A stretch of DNA of 7,725 nucleotides from Candidatus Scybalomonas excrementavium (lineage in GTDB: Bacteria; Bacillota; Clostridia; Lachnospirales; Lachnospiraceae): contig JADIML010000083.1 of assembly GCA_017694765.1 (NCBI GenBank), forward strand, positions 1 through 7,725, written 5' to 3'. A program made the translations under genes and the position numbers. The notes below the pieces were generated by a model. That model ran no database searches and was not told the origin of the DNA. It worked only from the letters and a program-made list of their open reading frames with translations. Within the stretch, counting starts at the first letter, position 1; the number at the start of each line of letters is the position of its first letter. Positions 1-5,853 of this stretch are shown here, in pieces.

Positions 1-59
1 ATGTGATTATACATACTGCTATTAAAACACTTCTAAAAATTATTATAATATATATTTTT

Positions 60-254
60 TTAGTTTATGAAATTTATTTCTGTACAGATTCTCTTAACTT
101 CATCTAAAGGAATACCTGTTAAATCAGAAATAGTATTCATATCTATATTTTTGTTCATCATATTTAATACAATTTCTCTTCTATCTTTCTCTATTCCCTT
201 TTCGATTCCTTTCTCAATTCCTTTTTCGATTAAACCTTCACTTAAATTACACAT
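60..254 (-). CDS. possible internally initiated C-terminal Rpn product (64 aa, RpnS-like)
   Basis: This is a candidate gene inside the Rpn gene, in the same frame. Met240 of the full protein lies 10 nt downstream of AAAGGAG (265-271), the strongest Shine-Dalgarno sequence in this part of the window and far better than that of the full-length start. The product would carry the (L/G)IEK repeat and the helical C-terminal domain without the nuclease core. In E. coli, Rpn genes are reported to make small C-terminal proteins from internal starts, and these bind and inhibit the toxic full-length nuclease. The arrangement matches that layout, but production here is inference. The AAAGGAG may simply encode Glu-Arg-Ser. 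Confidence 0.4.
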   Translation of the reverse strand: MCNLSEGLIEKGIEKGIEKGIEKDRREIVLNMMNKNIDMNTISDLTGIPLDEVKRICTEINFIN

Positions 255-971
255 AGTAGACATGCTCCTTTCCATTTCTTCGTTTATAACATAATAATTT
301 TTCAAATAATCAATATCTTTCTCTAATAAAGCCTTTATATATGCAATTAGCTCATTTTGTGATAGTTCTTCTCCTAAATAAATCATAATTAAGCTAAATG
401 GATCGTTTGTAGGATCTACTTGTAATGTATCCATATTCATTAATGAATATCTTTCTATATAGCCTTCTCCTGATGTATTTACTATAATCCATATGCTATA
501 AACTTTTTTTAATTGACTATACCTTGCTTCTTTGGAAATATCTTTTAATTGCTCAGAAAATATACGAGAAATATAATAACTACCTCTCATTTTTATGTTA
601 TAACTTGGAATTTCCCTCTGAATCTCTAAATTGATAATTAATTCTATATCCCCACTGATTGTCGTCTTTATGTCATAATGAATGGTTTTCTCTCCTAAAT
701 AGTTACTTTCACTATCCATTTTTTCTATGGCACCATTAATTGCTACCACATCTTTTGAAATACTGACATTCCCAATCATAGCTGCAATATCTTGATACGA
801 ATAGTCTTTTACTTCTGTTATTACATTTTTGGCTATAACACTTAATACTTCTTTATTTGCAAATAAATTTTTTGCTTCTGTGTCATAACTCAAGGTTAAA
901 TTGGAATTTACTAATTTCTTTACATCATTGGATAGTTCTTGCTTATTATTCAATATATCCTTTTCTTTCAT
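60..971 (-). CDS. Rpn family recombination-promoting nuclease / PD-(D/E)XK nuclease family transposase
   Basis: A 303-residue protein of the Rpn / PD-(D/E)XK nuclease family. These are DNA endonucleases that promote RecA-independent recombination, and some E. coli members act in phage defence. The core is visible: D100 in YDIKTT, then E116 and Q118 in INLEIQ, fit the D...ExQ catalytic pattern. The following RGSYYISRIFSEQL (about 130-142) and KKVYSIWIIVN (155-165) are typical of the family. Four tandem (L/G)IEK units at 247-262 precede a predicted small helical, HTH-like C-terminus (266-297, with TISDLTGIPLDEVKRI). The ATG at 971 has an AAGG ribosome binding site about 7 nt upstream. The gene starts 32 nt after the RNase H stop and could be co-transcribed with it. 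Family is secure; substrate and role here are unknown. It may also encode a shorter internal product (see 60-254). Confidence 0.9.
   Translation of the reverse strand: MKEKDILNNKQELSNDVKKLVNSNLTLSYDTEAKNLFANKEVLSVIAKNVITEVKDYSYQDIAAMIGNVSISKDVVAINGAIEKMDSESNYLGEKTIHYDIKTTISGDIELIINLEIQREIPSYNIKMRGSYYISRIFSEQLKDISKEARYSQLKKVYSIWIIVNTSGEGYIERYSLMNMDTLQVDPTNDPFSLIMIYLGEELSQNELIAYIKALLEKDIDYLKNYYVINEEMERSMSTMCNLSEGLIEKGIEKGIEKGIEKDRREIVLNMMNKNIDMNTISDLTGIPLDEVKRICTEINFIN
186..233 (-). repeat. 12-nt coding tandem repeat (GIEK units) in the Rpn gene
   Basis: Four imperfect 12-nt units encode LIEK-GIEK-GIEK-GIEK (residues 247-262), linking the nuclease part to the C-terminal domain. The units differ at synonymous positions (for example TTC/CTC and GAT/AAT variants on the plus strand), so this is not a very recent expansion. 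In-frame 12-nt units allow length change by slippage without frameshift. Repeats of this kind are common at this spot in Rpn-like proteins and probably form a charged helical linker. Confidence 0.8.
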
Positions 972-1003
972 AAAAATACCTTGCCCCTTTTTCTATTATC
1001 ATT

Positions 1004-1633
1004 CTAAAAAATTGCTGACTTTGCCAATTCATCTGCCATATCGTTATACTTATCCCCAGAGTGTCCCTTTACTTTTTGAAAGGACACAGACAACTTATCT
1101 TTAATACTATCATAATAATCTTTGTATGCTTTTGTCCCCTCTTTATTTGTTTTCCAATCTCCTAGACACCAACGAGCAATTCCTTCATAATCATGATAAA
1201 TAATTAGTTTTTTACATCCTTTTTCTATAGCATATCGCATTGCCATTTCAGCCCCTTTAATCTCTCCTGCCACATTTCGCATGGAAGCTAGAGATTGATT
1301 GTCCACTTTGCTTGCAAATGTTAGCTCTTTTCCTTCGTATAAAATAACCATGCCATAGGAAAACTCTTTTGTATCTACATTATAACTTCCATCAACGTAT
1401 GCTATCATTGTATCTTCACTTGAAAGACATTCTGTAAATATGATTGCTTTCTCTTTCTTCTGTTTTGTTATAGAATTTGCTCCTTCTATAAAATCAGACG
1501 CCTCTTCTATTGTTTGAAAACTTTTATAAATCGCTCCCGAATACCCCTCTATCTGTTTTTTACAATCTTCCCAGCTAAAATAAATCCCCGGTACACGTCC
1601 TTTTTTTACCGCATAATATTTTCTTTTTGGCAT
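1004..1633 (-). CDS. rnhA: ribonuclease H1 with N-terminal viroplasmin domain
   Basis: Cleaves the RNA strand of RNA:DNA hybrids in the cytoplasm, removing R-loops and primers. Residues 5-50 (KYYAVKKGRVPGIYFSWEDC...) form the viroplasmin-like hybrid-binding domain found in eukaryotic RNase H1 and many Firmicute enzymes. Residues about 76-209 form the RNase H domain. The catalytic carboxylates are all present: D81 (AYVDGSY), E124 (NVAGEIKGA), D148 (IYHDYEGI) and D201 (MADELAK), with H191 in VKGHSGD as the usual flexible His. The 209-aa length is normal for this architecture. The ATG at 1633 has AAGGAA about 8 nt upstream. A 162-nt gap separates it from the recombinase gene, and I found no convincing promoter there. 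The Rpn gene follows 32 nt downstream. Confidence 0.95.
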   Translation of the reverse strand: MPKRKYYAVKKGRVPGIYFSWEDCKKQIEGYSGAIYKSFQTIEEASDFIEGANSITKQKKEKAIIFTECLSSEDTMIAYVDGSYNVDTKEFSYGMVILYEGKELTFASKVDNQSLASMRNVAGEIKGAEMAMRYAIEKGCKKLIIYHDYEGIARWCLGDWKTNKEGTKAYKDYYDSIKDKLSVSFQKVKGHSGDKYNDMADELAKSAIF

Positions 1634-1660
1634 ATTTTTTCTTCCTTTTCTTATATTCCT

Positions 1661-1728
1661 TATTCCATTTTCTTATGCACTACACACCACTTTAGAAGTA
1701 GAGCCTCTTAGATAGATAAAATGGAATA
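1661..1728. repeat. 11-bp perfect inverted repeat between recombinase and RNase H genes
   Basis: TATTCCATTTT (1661-1671) is perfectly repeated in inverse orientation as AAAATGGAATA (1718-1728), with 46 nt between the arms. On the plus strand the right arm is followed by TTTTCT. On the minus strand, the direction of the genes, there is no T tract after the hairpin, so it is a poor terminator for the recombinase gene. It lies in the RNase H leader, ending about 27 nt before the start codon. It could be a leader stem or an operator; function is not determinable from sequence. Confidence 0.5.
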
Positions 1729-1795
1729 TTTTCTAATTGACTAATCTATATGGCTAGTTCAACCTTATTATGTATTATCAAAATTGAATAAGTCA

Positions 1796-2647
1796 TTAGA
1801 ACTTTCCATACATGAAGCTTTTTATATACTGCTCTGTGATATATGAATCAGAATGTCCTAACCGTTCCTTCATTTTTTGCAAATCTCCTCCTTTTTGCAG
1901 AAAATGAATCGCAAAAGAATGACGAACCATATAAGGTGTTATTTCTCTTTGAATTCCCATTTGTTTGGCATACTGTTTCATAATTTTCCAAAATCCTTGC
2001 CTTGTCATCTGATTACCATTGCGATTCACAAATAAAATATCATTTTCTTCCTTTAATAAGGAACTTCTTCCTCTTTCTAAATAAAGGTTTACTGCTTCTT
2101 TTACCCGTTTTCCAAATGGTATGACTCTTTCTTGTCGTTCATTTTCACAAATAATATATCCAAGCTCTAAATTTAAATTTGATACTTTTAAAGAAATCAT
2201 TTCACTAGAACGCATCCCTGTTTCATATAACAGCTCTACCATCGCCTTATCTCTTAAGGATTTTGCTGTATCTATTTTTGGTCGTTGTAATAAAAGTTCC
2301 ACTTCTTCCTGACTTAATATATTGGGAGCTTTTCTTTCTACCTTTGGTGCTTTTAAGATTTTAGTTGGATCTTCTTTAATCTTTCTTTGTTTTACCATGT
2401 AGTCAAAAAATTTTTTTAAAGATGCTATATTTCTTGAAATTGTAGCTGTTGAAAATCCTTTTGTTTCCAAAGCAAGAATATATGAGTTTAAATCTGTTCC
2501 TGTAATTTCTTCGATTCGCGAAATACCTGATTGTTCAAAGTAGGAGAATGTTTTTTTCAGATCGCGTTCATAAGAGATTTTCGTATTATAAGATACATTT
2601 CGTTCTGATTCCATATAATGGATAAATCTCTCCATATGTTCTTCCAT
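1796..2647 (-). CDS. XerC/XerD-like site-specific tyrosine recombinase
   Basis: A tyrosine recombinase of the Xer type (normally chromosome-dimer resolution at dif). The N-terminal SAM-like core-binding domain spans about residues 3-87 (MERFIHYMESERNVSYNT...), and the catalytic domain follows to the C-terminus. Seen: Arg in YETGMRSSEM, Arg in YMVRHSF, His in RLGHSD and the nucleophilic Tyr in ITEQYIK. Not canonical: the HxxR histidine is Tyr (TPYMVRH), and the beta-hairpin (CENERQERVIPFG) lacks the usual Lys. I start at the ATG at 2647 (283 aa) because Xer proteins begin just before this helix and AGAGGA lies about 10 nt upstream. An upstream ATG at 2689 (297 aa) overlaps the spoIIM stop as ATGA but has no ribosome binding site; translational coupling could still use it. 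Its place after spoIIM matches xerD in B. subtilis, but the altered active site makes me leave the symbol blank. Confidence 0.88.
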   Translation of the reverse strand: MEEHMERFIHYMESERNVSYNTKISYERDLKKTFSYFEQSGISRIEEITGTDLNSYILALETKGFSTATISRNIASLKKFFDYMVKQRKIKEDPTKILKAPKVERKAPNILSQEEVELLLQRPKIDTAKSLRDKAMVELLYETGMRSSEMISLKVSNLNLELGYIICENERQERVIPFGKRVKEAVNLYLERGRSSLLKEENDILFVNRNGNQMTRQGFWKIMKQYAKQMGIQREITPYMVRHSFAIHFLQKGGDLQKMKERLGHSDSYITEQYIKSFMYGKF

Positions 2648-2685
2648 TCCATCTTCTTCCTCTCTAAAAATAAACTTTAGTTCTT

Positions 2686-3234
2686 TCATTGAGTCACGAT
2701 AGTTGTAAGAATTTTAACGAGAGTAGGATTCCAGTAGGCTTCTAAATAACATCCTATTATCCATACACCTATAATCACACCTACTTGTAACAGAATCGTA
2801 CGACTTTGCGATATCCGTTGTCCCATTTTTGAAAACACACAAAGGCTAAATCCATAACATAAATAGTGTGGGAGCAGATACACGATTCCAATTCCTACTC
2901 CTAATAATCCCATTCTCATTGTTTCTAATGACAATAATGCACTTGTGGAAAAAGAAAAGAGAAATAAAGGAATCCCAACACCCAATGCACGATTTGTCAG
3001 TAAGAACAAAATAAAAATCATACCTAATTGTTTCCCACGTCTTAAAATTAGAAATACAAAATATTGTTTCTCTGTCAAATCTCCAGTTGTAATATGTTGA
3101 TATTGATCCATATTCCAAAGGTCATTAAATGGTGTCTGATTTTTAAAAATAAGATTGGTAACAAAAGTTCCTAATAATAAACCTACAAAAAATAATATAT
3201 TCCAAACATAGTATGTTTTTTGATTTTCTTCCAT
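2686..3234 (-). CDS. spoIIM: stage II sporulation protein M
   Basis: A polytopic membrane protein of the SpoIIM (DUF95) family. With SpoIID and SpoIIP it forms the DMP complex that remodels septal peptidoglycan so the mother cell can engulf the forespore. The 182 residues hold about five hydrophobic segments: roughly 10-30, 70-87, 88-104, 109-134 and 147-166. The end, GCYLEAYWNPTLVKIL, resembles the family C-terminus. It is somewhat shorter than the B. subtilis protein (about 214 aa). The ATG at 3234 has AGGAG 8 nt upstream. The neighbours (NudF-like gene before, Xer-like gene after) match the B. subtilis order and support the call. A weak sigma-E-like promoter lies upstream. The family rests on context and hydrophobic pattern, as SpoIIM has no sharp catalytic motif. 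Confidence 0.88.
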   Translation of the reverse strand: MEENQKTYYVWNILFFVGLLLGTFVTNLIFKNQTPFNDLWNMDQYQHITTGDLTEKQYFVFLILRRGKQLGMIFILFLLTNRALGVGIPLFLFSFSTSALLSLETMRMGLLGVGIGIVYLLPHYLCYGFSLCVFSKMGQRISQSRTILLQVGVIIGVWIIGCYLEAYWNPTLVKILTTIVTQ

Positions 3235-3277
3235 ATGTTCTTCTCCTATAGCTACATAGAATTTCTACTTACCTGTA

Positions 3278-3304
3278 ACTATATGATTTTCTATTAGAAA
3301 TTAT
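3278..3304 (-). promoter_or_regulatory. candidate sigma-E promoter of spoIIM
   Basis: On the minus strand, ATA (3302-3304) is followed after 16 nt by CATATAGT (3278-3285). The mother-cell sigma-E consensus is about ATA-N16-CATACAAT, so the -10 matches at 6 of 8 positions. It sits about 45 nt before the spoIIM start, and spoIIM is a sigma-E gene in B. subtilis. The match is weak and the region is AT-rich, so this is a suggestion. Confidence 0.3.
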
Positions 3305-3354
3305 GTCCTATTTTTTCTATCTTCTTTTTCCAAAATAGTATCATTTTTTGATCA

Positions 3355-3891
3355 TTACTTTTTTACGTATTTTTCTCGATATGCAAAAATTCCTGCAATT
3401 GTTTTTGCATCTTGAATTGTTCCATTCATAATCATAGCAATGAGTTCTTCTAATCCATATCTCTCTATTGTTACAAATTCATCTTCATCTAAATGTTGTT
3501 CTGTTTTTATCAATCCCTTTGTAACATACAAATACAATGTTTCATTTGTAAAACCAACTGCTGTAAGAACATCCATTAAATGCTCTATTTCTTTTGCTTG
3601 ATACCCTGTTTCTTCTTCTAATTCACGTAATGCTGTAACTTTTGGATCTTCTCCAATCTGGATTCCACCTGCTGGTATTTCTAAACTCATTCGATCAATT
3701 GCATTTCGATATTGTCGAACCATAATAATTTTATCATCTTCATCAATAGCAATGACCGCAGAAGCTCCTTTGTGTTTTACAAAATCCCAATGCACTTGTT
3801 TTTCATTTGGTAATTCTACTGTTTCTTTATAGACTTCTATAATATTTCCTTTATAAACTAAATCTTGTTTTATTTTTTTATATTCTTTCAT
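3355..3891 (-). CDS. nudF: Nudix hydrolase, ADP-ribose pyrophosphatase type (NudF-like)
   Basis: Hydrolyses a nucleoside diphosphate-X substrate, most likely ADP-ribose to AMP and ribose 5-phosphate, in the cytoplasm. The complete Nudix box is visible at residues about 75-97 (178-aa numbering): G, five residues, E, seven residues, then RELEEETGY. The preceding RQYRNAIDRMSLEIPAGG is typical of ADP-ribose pyrophosphatases. The loop after the box reads TAVGFTNE where that class usually has a Pro before GF, so substrate assignment is slightly less certain. I start at the ATG at 3891 because GAGAG lies 6 nt upstream and the protein then begins like its relatives (MKEYKKIKQ). The frame stays open to an ATG at 3966, but that extension would run through the rny terminator. 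The gene precedes spoIIM by 120 nt, as in B. subtilis. No clear promoter was seen. Confidence 0.9.
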   Translation of the reverse strand: MKEYKKIKQDLVYKGNIIEVYKETVELPNEKQVHWDFVKHKGASAVIAIDEDDKIIMVRQYRNAIDRMSLEIPAGGIQIGEDPKVTALRELEEETGYQAKEIEHLMDVLTAVGFTNETLYLYVTKGLIKTEQHLDEDEFVTIERYGLEELIAMIMNGTIQDAKTIAGIFAYREKYVKK

Positions 3892-3938
3892 AGTAATCTC
3901 TCTTATCATTTCCTTTATATTTGGCACTCTACACTGAA

Positions 3939-3990
3939 ATAAAAAATCCCACATATCCTGTATCATACAATATACATAGAATGTGGGATT
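3939..3990 (-). terminator. intrinsic terminator of rny
   Basis: On the minus strand, AATCCCACAT (3981-3990) pairs perfectly with ATGTGGGATT (3945-3954), followed directly by TTTTTA. The 26-nt loop can form an inner stem (TGTAT/ATACA). It begins 32 nt after the rny stop, which is the expected place. On the plus strand the right arm is followed by ATTTTG, so it might work weakly in reverse. It separates rny from the Nudix gene and argues against the longer Nudix start. Confidence 0.85.
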
Positions 3991-4022
3991 ATTTTGTCTT
4001 ATCTTGATACTAATGATGTGAT

Positions 4023-5066
4023 CTATTTCGCAAAATCAACTGCTCTTGATTCACGAATTACATTAACCTTTATTTGACCAGGATATTCCAATTCATTTTC
4101 AATTTGTTTGGAGATATCTCTTGCTAATAAAATCATATCCGCATCACTTACTTGTTCTGGAATTACCATAACACGAATCTCACGACCCGCTTGAATTGCA
4201 AAAGTTTTATCAACACCTTTAAATCCATTTCCAATGTCTTCAAGCTGTTTTAATCTGGTTGTATAAGAATCCAATGTTTCTCTTCTTGCACCTGGTCTTG
4301 CTGCTGAAATTGTATCTGCAGCTTGTACAATACAAGAGATCAAAGAAGTTGGCTCTACATCACCATGATGTGATTCTACTGCATTAATAACAATTGGTGA
4401 TTCTTTATATTTTTTACATAAATCCACACCAATTTCAATATGCGAACCTTCCATATCATGGTCTACTGATTTACCAATATCATGTAATAAACCAGCACGT
4501 TTCGCCATTCTAACATCCATTCCGATTTCAGCTGCTAACAAACCACTAAGTTGTGCAACTTCCATAGAATGTTTTAAGGCATTTTGACCATAACTTGTTC
4601 GAAACTTCATCTTACCAAGTAGTCGAATTAACTCTGGGTGAATTCCATGAACACCAACTTCAAGCGCTGCTGCTTCACCTTCTTCACGCATCATAATTTC
4701 TACTTCTTTTTGAGCCTTTTCTACCATTTCTTCAATACGAGCTGGATGAATTCGTCCATCTACAATTAGTTTCTCAAGTGCAATTCTTGCTATTTCTCTT
4801 CGAATTGGATCAAAACTTGATAAAATAACGGCTTCTGGAGTATCATCAATAATTAAATCTACTCCTGTCATAGTCTCTAATGTACGAATATTACGTCCTT
4901 CACGTCCAATAATTCGACCTTTCATCTCATCATTTGGAAGCTGGACTAAAGAAATGGTCGTTTCAGCAACGTGGTCTGCTGCACATTTTTGAATTGCTGT
5001 TACAACATATTCCTTTGCTTTTTTATTGGCTTCTTCTTTGGCTCTCGTTTCCATTTCTTTGATCAT
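4023..5066 (-). CDS. rny: RNase Y C-terminal part (KH and HD domains), downstream of the premature stop
   Basis: The 347 residues carry the whole catalytic half of RNase Y. The KH RNA-binding domain has its GRIIGREGRN loop at 50-59. The HD metal-dependent phosphodiesterase domain includes H166 (NALKHSME), H195-D196 in LLHDIGK, H233/H234 in ESHHGD and D251 in QAADTISAARPGARRE. The end, YPGQIKVNVIRESRAVDFAK, is the family's usual C-terminus. The ATG at 5066 is the first start codon after the TAA, with none of ATG, GTG or TTG in the 16 codons between. There is no Shine-Dalgarno sequence close before it, so independent translation would be inefficient. If made, the product would be soluble, lacking the membrane anchor and coiled coil. 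If the TAA is an error, this is simply residues 168-514 of RNase Y. Confidence 0.85.
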   Translation of the reverse strand: MIKEMETRAKEEANKKAKEYVVTAIQKCAADHVAETTISLVQLPNDEMKGRIIGREGRNIRTLETMTGVDLIIDDTPEAVILSSFDPIRREIARIALEKLIVDGRIHPARIEEMVEKAQKEVEIMMREEGEAAALEVGVHGIHPELIRLLGKMKFRTSYGQNALKHSMEVAQLSGLLAAEIGMDVRMAKRAGLLHDIGKSVDHDMEGSHIEIGVDLCKKYKESPIVINAVESHHGDVEPTSLISCIVQAADTISAARPGARRETLDSYTTRLKQLEDIGNGFKGVDKTFAIQAGREIRVMVIPEQVSDADMILLARDISKQIENELEYPGQIKVNVIRESRAVDFAK

Positions 5067-5114
5067 TACAGCCGTTTCATGTTTGACTTCATCTTCAACC
5101 GTTTTTAAAAGATA

Positions 5115-5567
5115 TTATTTTGCCTGTTCAGAGGTTAATCCAGAAATTCTTTCTAGTTCCTGTAAGCGCTTTTCTTCTAGTTGTGCGACTGCTACTTTTT
5201 GTTTTTCTAAGTTTGCTTCCTTTGCCGTTAAACTAGTTTCTTTTCTTTCAAGCATTTCTGCTTTTCGATCAACAGCTTCTTCCTTGTTGATCACACGCTT
5301 TTCATAGCGTTGTAATTCTGTGCGGCGTTCTCTTGTCTCTTTTTCGAATTCATTCTTTACCTTAATGGATTCTTCTTTTGCTTCTAAAAGAGCTTCTCGT
5401 TTTTTCGCTTCTGCTACTTTCACACCTTCATCTATAATCTCTCTGGCTTTTTCTTCTGCACTTCCAATCTTAGCTTCCACAATTTTCTTACGGTATGTTG
5501 TAGCTCCAAACCAAGATATAGGTCCAGCGATTGCCACAGTAATTATGACAGCAATTACAATTTCCAC
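5115..5567 (-). CDS. rny: RNase Y N-terminal part (membrane anchor and coiled coil), ended by the premature stop
   Basis: The 150 residues hold the non-catalytic half of RNase Y. An N-terminal transmembrane helix (about 2-20, EIVIAVIITVAIAGPISWF) is followed by a long, highly charged coiled coil (about 28-142), rich in Lys and Glu with Ala and Leu spacing. This part tethers the enzyme to the membrane and mediates dimerisation. The start is GTG at 5567 with GGAGG 7 nt upstream, and the protein begins as RNase Y usually does. It ends at TAA after SEQAK, just before the KH domain. If truly translated alone, it would be an anchor without nuclease activity and could interfere with any intact enzyme by coiled-coil pairing (inference). 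Confidence 0.85.
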   Translation of the reverse strand: MEIVIAVIITVAIAGPISWFGATTYRKKIVEAKIGSAEEKAREIIDEGVKVAEAKKREALLEAKEESIKVKNEFEKETRERRTELQRYEKRVINKEEAVDRKAEMLERKETSLTAKEANLEKQKVAVAQLEEKRLQELERISGLTSEQAK

Positions 5568-5580
5568 AGGAGCACCTCCT
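5568..5580 (-). promoter_or_regulatory. rny ribosome binding site inside a small palindrome
   Basis: The minus strand reads AGGAG-GTG-CTCCT immediately before the GTG start at 5567. GGAGG is a near-perfect Shine-Dalgarno sequence 7 nt from the start, which fixes this GTG as the start codon. Its AGGAG half can pair with the adjacent CTCCT across a 3-nt loop, so ribosome access may be reduced. Confidence 0.7.
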
Positions 5581-5824
5581 TATTCAATTTTTATTTATGC
5601 GAAAGTACTATAACAAATAAAAGATATGTTATCTCCTTGTTATGATTCGCAAAATTGAGAAACTCGCATAATAGGCTTCTCAATTTTTACATAATGCAAG
5701 TTCCTATATTCCCTTTATAAAAATATCGTTGCTTGCTTATGTAGTAAAAACATTAAAAATATGCTTTTCCTGTTATATTTCTATCATTTTATAAACAAAA
5801 TTTAGATAAAGATACAACACTTAA
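5581..5824 (-). promoter_or_regulatory. long structured 5' leader of rny
   Basis: No gene is convincing in the 336-nt interval 5568-5903. From the promoter at 5825-5853, the rny transcript would carry about 250 nt of leader. Two successive hairpins are visible on the minus strand. The first pairs ATAAGCAAG (5732-5740) with CTTGCATTAT (5691-5700), leaving one bulged A. The second pairs AAAATTGAGAA (5677-5687) with TTCTCAATTTT (5651-5661), 11 bp and perfect. The second ends in TTTT and could act as a weak terminator or attenuator; its loop is 15 nt and its stem AT-rich. An orphan AAGGAG (about 5630-5636) with no ATG follows. It does not match a riboswitch class I can name. Confidence 0.45.
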
Positions 5825-5845
5825 ATTCTATACTGTTTTTACTAC
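5741..5845. repeat. 12-bp perfect (14 of 15) inverted repeat overlapping the rny promoter
   Basis: GTAGTAAAAACA at 5741-5752 recurs in inverse orientation at 5834-5845. Three further positions inward match at two of three (TTA versus GTA). The right arm lies within the 17-bp spacer between the -35 and -10 of the rny promoter. Both arms are preceded by CTTG at the same distance of 5 nt (5732-5735 on plus; 5850-5854 on minus). The 81-bp separation and promoter overlap suggest paired protein-binding sites or the ends of a tiny mobile element; neither is shown. Confidence 0.5.
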
Positions 5846-5853
5846 GATGTCAA
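5825..5853 (-). promoter_or_regulatory. sigma-A-type promoter of rny
   Basis: On the minus strand, a perfect -35 TTGACA (5848-5853) is followed by a 17-nt spacer and a -10 TAGAAT (5825-5830), five of six to consensus. Transcription would start near 5818. It lies about 50 nt after the recX stop and about 260 nt before the rny start, so rny has its own promoter separate from recA-recX. Confidence 0.75.

Larger units (their letters stand above)
4023..5567 (-). pseudogene. rny: ribonuclease Y gene interrupted by an in-frame stop codon
   Basis: Taken as one unit this is a complete RNase Y gene: 514 codon positions, start GTG at 5567, stop TAG at 4023. Codon 151 is TAA (5115-5117) where the surrounding SEQAK-x-YLLKTVEDE leads me to expect Glu (GAA), a single-base change. 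The two open parts are in the same frame (501 nt between their starts), so there is no frameshift. RNase Y is the membrane-anchored endonuclease that starts mRNA decay in most Firmicutes. No other decay appears: KH, HD and C-terminal sequences look fully conserved. That favours a very recent mutation, a base-call or assembly error, or a functional split. The two pieces are listed separately. Confidence 0.85.

Noticed and set aside
1..59. Possible terminator after the Rpn gene
   Set aside because: The 59 nt are almost pure A/T with no stem-loop followed by a T run, so I could not support a terminator or any other feature.
60..971. Rpn gene as evidence of an insertion sequence or mobile element
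   Set aside because: Family members are sometimes called transposases, but no terminal inverted repeats or target duplications were seen, and Rpn proteins act as nucleases. The gene alone does not define a mobile element.
2846..3118. Open frame in another phase within spoIIM
   Set aside because: It is entirely inside spoIIM, has low-complexity composition, and carries no recognisable motif or ribosome binding site.
3892..3966. 25-residue N-terminal extension of the Nudix protein (ATG 3966, or ATG 3909)
   Set aside because: The extension reads through the second arm and T run of the rny terminator and is not Nudix-like. The ATG at 3909 has a ribosome binding site too close (2 nt). The ATG at 3891 fits better.
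5026..5613. Plus-strand open frames opposite rny
   Set aside because: They are Ser/Phe-rich antisense shadows of the Lys/Glu-rich coiled coil, with no recognisable domain or ribosome binding site.
5715..5753. 12-codon leader ORF (MFLLHKQATIFL) in the rny leader
   Set aside because: Its only Shine-Dalgarno-like AGGA is about 15 nt upstream, too far. It overlaps the hairpin and repeat arms, and nothing indicates it is translated.
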